Shown: positions 27,533-36,100 of the stretch, piece after piece
Layout of the letters: each line of letters opens with the position of its first letter
Numbering within the stretch: the stretch's first letter is position 1
From: Cellvibrionaceae bacterium
Lineage (GTDB): Bacteria; Pseudomonadota; Gammaproteobacteria; Pseudomonadales; Cellvibrionaceae
Direction: 5' to 3'
NCBI GenBank assembly: GCA_021151695.1
Contig: JAGKWU010000010.1
Coordinates: 248,001-312,000 of the forward strand
DNA length: 64,000 nucleotides
Position numbers and translations under genes: made by a program
Notes under the pieces: generated by a model
Database searches by the model: none
The model's input: only the letters and a program-made list of their open reading frames with translations
Told to the model about the DNA's origin: nothing

Positions 27533-29083
27533 ATGATAAATGACGACGTCAAACATATAGTGGTTGTTGGCGGAGGTACTGCCGGTTGGCTCACGGCGGG
27601 GATATTGGCCGCAAAATGTGTGAAAGAACACGGCCGCGATTTGAAGATTACTTTGGTGGAATCTCCCAGAATAGGAGCCATTGGTGTTGGTGAAGGCACA
27701 TGGCCTTCGCTGCGAACAACGCTGCAAACTATGGGGATTTCCGAAACTGAATTTATTCGCCACTGCGATGCAACCTTCAAGCAAGGGGCATGCTTTAAAA
27801 AATGGATCGATAATAGTGATGATGATTTTTACTATCATCCATTGATGTTGCCTTCCAATCTCGGCCCGCTGAATAGCATTATTCGAAAGCTAAATAACGC
27901 TTCCGGTGATGAAAGCTTTTCCTATTCCAATATGTTGTGCAGCCAGGAGATGGCTTGCGAGCGTGGCTTGGCGCCCAAAAATATTACCATGCCAGAATAT
28001 CAGGGCGCTTTAAATTACGCCTACCATCTGGATACCAATAAATTTTCGGTGTTTATTAAAGAGCACTGCATCAACAAATTAAATATCAACCATCTGGTGA
28101 TGGATATTGTTGGCACCACTATGGGGGAAGAGGGCGAAGTAGCTTCGCTTCTCCTGGCGGATGGCAATGCGTTAATTGCTGACTTTTATATCGACTGCTC
28201 CGGCTTCGCGGGTTTGTTGATCGACAAGCATTTTAACGTTCCCTTTCTCGACAAAAGCGATATTTTATTCTGCGACAGGGCAGTAGCCGTGCAATGTCCC
28301 TATGAGCACCAGGATGCGCCTATCGCCAGTCATACCATTTCAGCCGCTACTGGTTCAGGTTGGATATGGGATATAGGTTTGCAAAAGCGCCGCGGCATTG
28401 GTCATGTCTATTCATCCAAGCATATGAATGAGAGTGATGCGGAGCGGGATTTGCGTAAATACGTCGGCAAACACATGGATCAACTGGATGTTCGCCACAT
28501 TAAATACACGCCTGGCCACCGTGAAAAATTCTGGGCGAAAAATTGCGTTGCAGTCGGCTTGGCGGCGGGTTTTGTAGAGCCGCTTGAGGCATCGTCAATT
28601 TTGCTGGTTGAAATTTCCGCTTTCTGGATAGCGGAAAAGCTGCCGCACAGAAAGTCCGGCTTTGCCAGCTGTGAAAAACAATTTAATGAAACCTTTCGCT
28701 TTCGCTGGGATACGATTATCGAGTTCCTGAAGCTTCACTATTGCATCTCCAAGCGCACCGATACGGATTTCTGGCGGGACAATACCCATCCTGATTCCAT
28801 TCCCGAGGTGCTTTTGGAGAAGCTTGAATCCTGGCGAGAGCAGTGCCCGTCAGTAGTCGATTTTTTAAGTCGCGCCGAAGTATTTCCGTTCGAAAGTTAC
28901 TGTTACATTTTGTATGGCATGAAGTTCAAAACTGCAACCCATGCCGTCGGTGATGCGCAGTTAAATATGTTGGAAAGGAAAATCCATAATCAGCAGCGCA
29001 ACATGGCTGCGTTAATTAATTCGTTACCTGATAATCGTAACCTGATTAATAAAATCCGTGAGTACGGTCTGCAGAGGATATAA
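27533..29083 (+). CDS. Flavin-dependent (tryptophan-type) halogenase
   Basis: A 516-residue cytoplasmic flavoprotein of the tryptophan-halogenase family, which uses reduced FAD, oxygen and halide to halogenate an aromatic substrate. The FAD-binding motif GGGTAGW starts at residue 13. The catalytic lysine is at 83 (DATFKQG) and the conserved glutamate at 352 (EPLEASSI). The W-x-W-x-I-P halogenase motif is WIWDIG at 277-282, so its final proline is glycine. No peptide synthetase or polyketide genes are nearby. The next gene, a SapC homologue, starts 3 bases after its stop. Such genes often accompany TonB-dependent receptors (BrvH-like enzymes); the natural substrate is unknown. It could also have lost halogenation. 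Confidence 0.9.
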   Translation: MINDDVKHIVVVGGGTAGWLTAGILAAKCVKEHGRDLKITLVESPRIGAIGVGEGTWPSLRTTLQTMGISETEFIRHCDATFKQGACFKKWIDNSDDDFYYHPLMLPSNLGPLNSIIRKLNNASGDESFSYSNMLCSQEMACERGLAPKNITMPEYQGALNYAYHLDTNKFSVFIKEHCINKLNINHLVMDIVGTTMGEEGEVASLLLADGNALIADFYIDCSGFAGLLIDKHFNVPFLDKSDILFCDRAVAVQCPYEHQDAPIASHTISAATGSGWIWDIGLQKRRGIGHVYSSKHMNESDAERDLRKYVGKHMDQLDVRHIKYTPGHREKFWAKNCVAVGLAAGFVEPLEASSILLVEISAFWIAEKLPHRKSGFASCEKQFNETFRFRWDTIIEFLKLHYCISKRTDTDFWRDNTHPDSIPEVLLEKLESWREQCPSVVDFLSRAEVFPFESYCYILYGMKFKTATHAVGDAQLNMLERKIHNQQRNMAALINSLPDNRNLINKIREYGLQRI

Positions 29084-29086
29084 GCA

Positions 29087-29782
29087 ATGGGCAGCATAGA
29101 AATACTGGATAGCAATCTGCATCGGGAAATAAACATCGATTTCAAAGAAGCGCGTCGCAGCCCGCGTCGGCAATTGATTTCGATAGTGGTTTCCGAGTTT
29201 CACTCCCTGATGTTCCACTATCCCATCGTGTTTGTGAAAGATCAGAATACCGGCGAGTTTGTTTGTTCAATATTGCTGGGTGTTTCTGATGATGCGAACT
29301 TAATGGATCGATGGGATTTGGCCAAGGATGAAGGGCTACCGCTCAATATTCGGCGATTGCCTTTGATGGCTGTAGCACCGCCAGCGGGTGAGGTGCAGCC
29401 GTTGATTGGTATCAATAGCACCTCCTCAGGCGTAGGTCATGGGGTTGGAACTGGGGATTATATCTTTCAGCAAGAATCCCAAGGATTTGAATCGGCTGTT
29501 GCTGCCGTTGCTGAACTCTACCATGGATTCGATCAGACCAAAGATTACGTGAGAAGGGTGTTGGAGCTTGATCTGATTTCGAAGCTGCAGGCAGAGATAC
29601 GCTATCCCGATAAGCCTTCATTGCTATTGGAAGGTCTTTATAGTATTGACCAAGGTAAAATCGCCCAGATCATGGGGGCTGACGAAAAAACAAAAGATGC
29701 ATTTTTGGAAATTGCCAGCTATGCGTATGCGCAGAATTTTTCTCTCTATAACATGAAAAAATTAGCACCTATTGTTTCTTGA
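29087..29782 (+). CDS. SapC-family protein
   Basis: A 231-residue protein of the SapC family, named after a Campylobacter surface-layer locus but of unknown biochemistry. Family features are YPIVFVKDQNTGEFVCSILLG near residues 45-65 and the later PLLLEGLYSID-like segment. No signal peptide is evident. It follows the halogenase by three bases with a GAGG site and is therefore translationally coupled to it. The halogenase-SapC pair next to a TonB-dependent receptor is a recurring arrangement in glycan-degrading proteobacteria, suggesting a joint but unexplained task linked to receptor-mediated import. Confidence 0.85.
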   Translation: MGSIEILDSNLHREINIDFKEARRSPRRQLISIVVSEFHSLMFHYPIVFVKDQNTGEFVCSILLGVSDDANLMDRWDLAKDEGLPLNIRRLPLMAVAPPAGEVQPLIGINSTSSGVGHGVGTGDYIFQQESQGFESAVAAVAELYHGFDQTKDYVRRVLELDLISKLQAEIRYPDKPSLLLEGLYSIDQGKIAQIMGADEKTKDAFLEIASYAYAQNFSLYNMKKLAPIVS

Positions 29783-29860
29783 TGGGCTTTCAATATCGTT
29801 TCAGGCTTCTCTCCGCTTTGCCAGGCTGACGATTTCGCGGCTTGGCTTTTTTTTGATTTA

Positions 29861-29897
29861 AAAGATCAGCCTCGCATATGTTGCGAGGCTGATCTTT
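29861..29897. terminator. Bidirectional terminator between sapC-like gene and small secreted gene
   Basis: A perfect 16-base stem (AAAGATCAGCCTCGCA with its complement at 29882-29897) and a short loop. A/T runs on both sides make it work for both converging genes. Confidence 0.9.
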
Positions 29898-29899
29898 AG

Positions 29900-30169
29900 T
29901 TAATTTGCATTGAGCGTTGCGTAATTGTTGCTGGTATTCCAGGTAATATTCAACGAACTAAATGAACAGGCTCCAGCAGGTTTGTAGTAATAGTATGCCG
30001 TACCAAATGCGCCATTTTCGTAGATCTTGTTCCAAGTGCAGCCGCCCCAGCTATAGGTTGCGCTCCCCAATCCGGTTGTTGGTATTGTCTGGGTTATCGC
30101 CAAGCTTGGAAGGCTAATGGCACTGACAGCTAAAATTGCGGTAGCGAAAATAGTTTTTAAATTCATCAT
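29900..30169 (-). CDS. Small secreted aromatic-rich protein
   Basis: An 89-residue protein with a signal peptide (MMNLKTIFATAILAVSAISLPSLA). The mature peptide of about 65 residues is rich in Trp, Tyr, Asn and Thr and has two cysteines (YSWGGCTWNKIY, AYYYYKPAGACSF). No known domain was recognised. It is convergent with the SapC-like gene and divergent from GH97, so the operator region at 30417-30535 may serve both. It resembles the 23400-23852 product only in being small, secreted and aromatic; homology is not evident. Function unknown. Confidence 0.7.
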   Translation of the reverse strand: MMNLKTIFATAILAVSAISLPSLAITQTIPTTGLGSATYSWGGCTWNKIYENGAFGTAYYYYKPAGACSFSSLNITWNTSNNYATLNAN

Positions 30170-30416
30170 TAAATTTCCTTAATTGTTAAATTATCTGAGC
30201 ATAAGCTCCTTGTGAGTGCTACTTAACCTCATTTTTTAGAGGGCTACCTCTAAATCCTTTCACGTAAGCGCGTGCATTTTTTATTGCGCCTTTCTTGTTG
30301 TTTTTTTATTTATATGAATTTTTTTGTTTTTGTGTAATAAATTATTTATTTAAAGTTGTTTTATGTTTTTTTGATTTTAATTGCGGTTTTTTGAATTTGT
30401 AAAACGGTTTTTTGTT

Positions 30417-30535
30417 GAAAACGTTTTCCAAATTAATAAAAAATTAATTAATGAAAAGCATTTTGCTTTTATAAAAATATTTTGCACATTGAAAACGATT
30501 TCAACTTTTTGAAAACGTTTTCAATGTGCAAAATA
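30417..30535. promoter_or_regulatory. Three LacI-type operators, two in a perfect 20-base inverted repeat
   Basis: GAAAACGTTTTC occurs at 30417-30428 and 30511-30522, and GAAAACGATTTC at 30491-30502. The latter two sit inside a longer structure: 20-base arms starting TATTTTGCACATTGAAAACG at 30478-30497 and its exact complement at 30516-30535. The same palindromes precede the receptor gene. The AT-rich region between the small secreted gene and GH97 (30170-30693) shows no gene. Confidence 0.82.
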
Positions 30536-30693
30536 GGTGGTGCTGCTATAGACACGTAATGTGGTTAGTATCTATGATGGATTCATTGATGATCGCTTGT
30601 AAAAGTTGCAAGATGATTGTTGGTTTGCGGATGGTTTTCCGTCAGCGTTATTGACGGATAAATAAAAATATCAATTATTATGTGATGCTAATA

Positions 30694-32697
30694 ATGAAAA
30701 AAATTTCAGCTTTATTCCTATCGCTCTCAATGTTGAGTGTGCCTGTAATGGCCGTTGAGGAAGTTTATTCTCCAACCAAAAAACTAAAGGTTGAATTTTT
30801 TCTCACTAAGGATGGTCAGCCAGCTTATCGCGCCTATGCCGGGGAGCAGCTGGTGCTGAAAGACTCCTTGTTAGGGTTCGCCTTCAACGACGGTACACGT
30901 TTGGCTACAGGCTTGACCGAGCTGTCTGCCAAGCAGAGCTCCTTTAATAAAACCTGGGAGCAGCCTTGGGGTGAAGAGCATTTCATTAAAAACAATTACA
31001 ACCAGTTAAGCCTGGCGCTGCAAGAAGCTGCCGGTGCCAAGCGCAAGCTGAATATTGTATTTCGCGTGTACGACGATGGTGTTGGCTTTCGTTACGAGTT
31101 TCCACAAAAAGGCACTGTGGAAATTACTGATGAGCTGACTCAATTTAATTTGGCAGAAGAGGCAGCAGCCTGGTGGACCCCGGCGTTGGCCGGTGAGCAA
31201 TATGAGTATCTCTATCGCAACACCAACGCCAATAAAATGGGCCTGGTGCATACACCTGTTACTTTGAAAACCACCTCTGGTCTTTATTTGAGTTTGCACG
31301 AAGCGGCCCTGCATAATTACTCCACCATGAATTTGCAAAGTGCAGGCAAGAACGGCGCTATTACCGCGAGCCTGGTACCGCTCAGCAAAACTACTCCGGT
31401 AAAAGTAAAGCTTACTACCCCGGCGGTGACTCCATGGCGCACCCTGGAAGTAGGTAAAACCGCTGGCGATTTGATTACCAATTATTTAACGCTCAATCTC
31501 AATGAGCCTAACAAGCTTGGTGATGTTAGCTGGATCAAGCCGGCGAAATATGTGGGCGTTTGGTGGGAAATGCATTTGGACAAAACCACCTGGGCCACAG
31601 GCCCCCGCCACGGCGCAACCACTGAGAATACCAAGCGTTATATTGATTTTGCGGAGAAGTATGGTTTTGCCGGCGTGTTGGTTGAAGGTTGGAACCAGGG
31701 TTGGGATGGCGAGTGGTGGAAAAATGGCGATAAATTTAATTTCACTACACCAACACCTGATTACGACGTAAAAGAATTATCACGCTATGGCAAAGAAAAA
31801 GGTGTTTATCTTATCGGCCACCATGAGACGGGTGCCGGTATAGATAACTATGAGCGCCAGCTGGAGCCCGCGTACCAATTTTTGCAAGATAACGGTATGA
31901 AAGCAGTGAAAACCGGTTATGTAGAATCCGGTGAGTTGCTTACCAACGGTTTTTATCATCACGGTCAACGTTTTGTTGAGCATCAACAAAAAGTCATTGA
32001 TACAGCCGCTAAACATCATGTCGCGGTAGTTGCGCACGAAACTGTAAAAGACACGGGTGAGCGTCGTACCTATCCCAATATGATTTCCCGCGAAGTGGCG
32101 CGTGGCCAGGAATACAACGCCTGGTCTAAAGATGGCGGGAATCCACCTAATCACCTTACGACCATTCCGTTCACGAGGTTACTGGCGGGCCCTATGGATT
32201 ACACGCCAGGCGTATTTGATATTGATCTGCCTTCGCGTCCACAAAACCAGGTGAACTCCACATTGGTCAATCAGCTGGCGTTATATGTTGTTATCTACTC
32301 GCCGGTGCAAATGGCTTGTGATTTACCTGAGAACTACGAACGCCACCTGGATGCGTTCCAATTTATCCGCGATGTGGTAACCGACTGGGAAACTACGCGT
32401 GTGCTGGAAGGTGAAGTTGGCCAGTATGTGACAATTGCGCGCAAGCAACGTAATGGTAACAACTGGTTTGTCGGTGCCATTACCAATGAAAATCCACGTA
32501 TGGCAACTGTCTCGCTAGATTTTCTGGATGCGGGTAAAGAATATCAAGCACGCATTTACCGCGATGCGTCAGATGCAAATTATCTAACCAACCCTGAAGC
32601 CTATGTGATTGAAACACGTAAGGTAAAAGCTGGCGATAAAATTTCAGCCCAGCTCGCCTCTGGCGGCGGACTGGCAATTAGTTTGATTGCGCTCTAA
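30694..32697 (+). CDS. GH97 alpha-glucosidase (SusB-like)
   Basis: Glycoside hydrolase family 97 enzyme that releases glucose from alpha-glucans in the periplasm. The ATG at 30694 is chosen because it begins a signal peptide (MKKISALFLSLSMLSVPVMA); in-frame GTG/ATG at 30682/30685 are alternatives. The product is 667 residues. Order: N-terminal beta-sandwich (about 20-270), a TIM-barrel with VGVWWEMHLDKTTW and GVLVEGWNQGWDG, and a C-terminal all-beta domain. Candidate catalytic glutamates are E378 (HHETG), E449 (AHETVKD) and E473 (ARGQE); the 24-residue spacing of the last two matches E508/E532 of Bacteroides SusB, the inverting subgroup. Operators upstream link it to the receptor gene. Confidence 0.92.
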   Translation: MKKISALFLSLSMLSVPVMAVEEVYSPTKKLKVEFFLTKDGQPAYRAYAGEQLVLKDSLLGFAFNDGTRLATGLTELSAKQSSFNKTWEQPWGEEHFIKNNYNQLSLALQEAAGAKRKLNIVFRVYDDGVGFRYEFPQKGTVEITDELTQFNLAEEAAAWWTPALAGEQYEYLYRNTNANKMGLVHTPVTLKTTSGLYLSLHEAALHNYSTMNLQSAGKNGAITASLVPLSKTTPVKVKLTTPAVTPWRTLEVGKTAGDLITNYLTLNLNEPNKLGDVSWIKPAKYVGVWWEMHLDKTTWATGPRHGATTENTKRYIDFAEKYGFAGVLVEGWNQGWDGEWWKNGDKFNFTTPTPDYDVKELSRYGKEKGVYLIGHHETGAGIDNYERQLEPAYQFLQDNGMKAVKTGYVESGELLTNGFYHHGQRFVEHQQKVIDTAAKHHVAVVAHETVKDTGERRTYPNMISREVARGQEYNAWSKDGGNPPNHLTTIPFTRLLAGPMDYTPGVFDIDLPSRPQNQVNSTLVNQLALYVVIYSPVQMACDLPENYERHLDAFQFIRDVVTDWETTRVLEGEVGQYVTIARKQRNGNNWFVGAITNENPRMATVSLDFLDAGKEYQARIYRDASDANYLTNPEAYVIETRKVKAGDKISAQLASGGGLAISLIAL

Positions 32698-33144
32698 CGA
32701 TGTTGAATTGATTATCGCTTTAACTGTGAGTATCAGGTGCAACGGATTGCCTCTGGTGTTTTGCTAAAGGACATTGGATTAGCCTCCCCGTTTTTTTTGA
32801 GAGCGGTAGCAGTAATAAGGTCCCACTTGGTTGCTGTTGTTGTACCGCTCCGCTTTTTTTTGCTGACGGATGTTGGCTAGCTGTTTTGTGTTTAACCATA
32901 ACAATAATTATTGCACTAACTATAAGCTGTTCTGCTTTTTGACCATTTTGACTATTCCTTTTTTCGCAATGCGCTCGGGCGCAGGGGATTCTTTTCGCCA
33001 AAATTTCGGCCAAACCACTGGCACTGGTTTGCCAAACCCCATATCACGCAGCCTGACTGCGGATATAGCCGGCTACAGCGATCTGTCGGCATTTGTTGTA
33101 ATGAGAGCTCCAACGACATTTTTCATAATAATGAGGACATACAA
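32698..33144. other. Intergenic region between GH97 and GH87 genes
   Basis: About 450 bases without a supported gene. No GAAAACGTTTTC site was found, so the GH87 gene may be transcribed from its own promoter under other control or by read-through from GH97. No clear terminator was seen. Confidence 0.45.
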
Positions 33145-36100
33145 ATGCGTTTATCATCCATAAGGCCGCGCGGTTCTGCTGCGCGAACCTGCATGCTGGC
33201 GGGCCTCGCGGCCTTGCAGCTGCTATCCACTGATGTGCTGGCGCAATCCAGTGCGCGCGGTGCCTATCTGATGCCCTACACCCGCTACGAGGCAGATGTC
33301 GGTACACTGACCAACGCGCAAATTTTGCAAACCACCAACTTTGATATTTCCACCACTGCCTCAGAGGCATCGCAACAAAAATTTGTAAATTTGCCCAGTG
33401 CTGGCAGCGCGGTTGAATTTACCGTATCGGCAGCCGGTAATGGTGTGACCATGCGCTACACCATGCCGGATTCAGCGGATGGTAAAGGTTTAAACGGTGA
33501 AGTCGATGTTTACGTAAACGGTGTGTTTGATAAAACTGTTGCGGTGACATCGCGTTGGGCCTGGCAATATTTTTTGAATAAAGAGCCGGAAAATACCCCC
33601 ACACCTTTTTCCGGCACTGATTACATTGCGATGCGTTTTGATGAAACGCATTTTATGTTGAATCACGCGGTGAATCCCGGCGATAAAATCCGCATCCAGA
33701 AGAAAACCAATGACAGCAATGCCTATGGTATAGATTTTATTGAAGTGGAGCCTGTACCAGCAGCCATCTCCAAACCAGCGGGCTATGTGTCTATCGCTGA
33801 TTTTGGCGGTGTACCTAACGACGGCAATTCCGATTTGGCCGCATTTAATGCTGCACTCACGGCAGCGGGCAATGCAGGCACGGGTGTTTATTTGCCTCCA
33901 GGTAAATGGGATTTTGATAATAAAGTAGTGTTGAACACCAGCAATATCGGCATTAAAGGCGCCGGTATGTGGTACACCAATATTAACTATTCGAACCCGG
34001 CACAATTTAGCGGCGGTATTCTCGCTCGCGTCAATGGCGTTGAGGTGTCGGATATTTATTTTAGTACCGTCAACAACCAACGCTTGTGTCGCAACATGGC
34101 TTGCCCCGTGGGTGGCGAGTACATGATCTATAAAGCCTTCATGGGTACCTGGGGCAAAAACTCCAAGTTCACCCGCGTGTGGGCGGAGCACTTTGAAGTG
34201 GGGGCCTGGTTAGGTGGCTATGATGCACCTTACCCAGTTGATTACACCGATGGCCTGGTGATTTCACAGGCGCGTTTCCGCAACAACTACGCGGATGGTG
34301 TTAACTTCTCGCAAGGCACCATGAACTCCGTGGTTGAACAAACCAATATTCGCAACGGTGGCGATGATGGTTTGGCCATGTGGCCATCCAACAGCCCGGC
34401 GGTACCGGAAGAAGTGAATAACATTTTCCGTTACAACACTGTCGAGCATCAATTCCGCGCCGGTGGTGTTGCTATATTTGGTGGTAAAAATCATCAAGTG
34501 CACAATATGCTGATTCGCGATTGCTTCGGCGGTTCTGCGATTCGTTTCACTACAGACTTCCCCGGTTATACTTTCAGTACCGAAGGCAAATATCTGATCC
34601 ATGATGTGGATATTTATAACTGCGGCACCAGCTACGATTTGTGGCACCAGAAACGCGGCGCTATCGAATTTAATACACCGAGCGGTGTGCGCAATATGCA
34701 GTTCGATAATATCTACATTAAAAACTCCCAGCGCCATGCGGTGCAAATGGTGGGCAACAGCTTTACCAATATCGTATTCAACAACACGACTATTGACGGT
34801 ACAGGTTTGGATGCAACTGTGCGCAGCGTGCCCCAGAATGTGTGGGGTGGTGTTGGTTTATACGGCGAGGCCAATGGTGCGGTAACCTTTAACAATGTCT
34901 ATATCGGCAATGTTGAAGATGCCAACATGGTTAACCAAAATTCCGGCTTTAATTTGGTTGCCAACTTTTTGCCGTTACCGAATGGAACCTCAAGCAGTTC
35001 TGTAGCCACCAGTTCAAGTGGTACTACCTCTACCAGTAGCGTGAAAACCTCCAGCTCCTCAAGTGTTGCCACAACAACGAGTGCTGCGGTTACCAGTTCG
35101 AGCAGAACCAGCTCAAGCAGTTCAAACCCCAGTACTTCAAGTGCAGGCCCGGTCAATGGTGCATTCACCATTATGAACCGCTGGAAAAATACCTACTTGT
35201 GCGATGGCGGCGACTCGGTGACTTACGCAGCGACGTCTTCTGGCCCAGCATGTCAGTGGGTAACTGAAGATGTTGGTGGCGGTTTTGTTGAAATCCGCAA
35301 CCAGGCCACTGGCGATTACATGCATATCGAAAACCAAACCGGCAAAGTTCAGGCAACTGTGCGCACAGCAGGTTGGGATAGTTCAAAATGGCAGCTGGAA
35401 AATGTGGATGGTACTTTCTCGCGCATTAAAAATCGCTGGCAGCCAACGCAATATATCCATGTGGAAAACCAAACCGGTTTTGCGCAATACGGCACTATTG
35501 ATCCAAGCTGGATGAGTGCGCAGTGGAAATTTACTTCGGTAGGATCTCCTGCATCTTCCTCATCATCTTCAACCGTAACAACCTCGTCTTCACAGGCGTC
35601 GGCTGTACCGGGTTATGACATAGTGAACCGTTGGTCACATGCCTACATTAATGACGGTGGCACTAACGCCAATTACGTAACACAAAGTGGCAGCAACTCC
35701 CACTGGGTGTTGGAATCTGTAGGCAGTGGCGTGTATGAGATTCGCAACTCGGCCACGGGCGAATATTTAAATATCGAGAGCAATAATGGCTCGGTGCAAT
35801 CCACTACGCGTCAACCAAGCTGGGATAGCTCCAAGTGGACCATTGAAGATACCGGCGATGGTTATGTTCGCATTCGCAGCCGCTGGTTGACCAACCAATT
35901 TATGCATGTGGAAAACCAAACCGGTTCCATCCAGATTGGTACTATCTACGATGTATGGCAAAGCGCTCAGTGGCAGCTTGTTTCTTTAGGTGGTGTTGCG
36001 ACTAGCACTTCCAGTGCAAAAACCTCAAGCAGTTCAAGTGTTGCGACTTCGGTAGCAACTTCTGTAGCTACTTCTGTTGCGACTACGTCAAAAAGTTCAT

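Noticed and set aside
27533..29782. Halogenase as part of a secondary-metabolite cluster
   Set aside because: No peptide synthetase, polyketide, tailoring or export genes are near; the neighbours are a TonB receptor, SapC and glycosidases.
33490..34191. Long antisense open frame (233 codons) inside the GH87 gene
   Set aside because: It is opposite a well-supported domain, has no recognisable motifs, and long antisense frames are expected from codon bias in a large gene.
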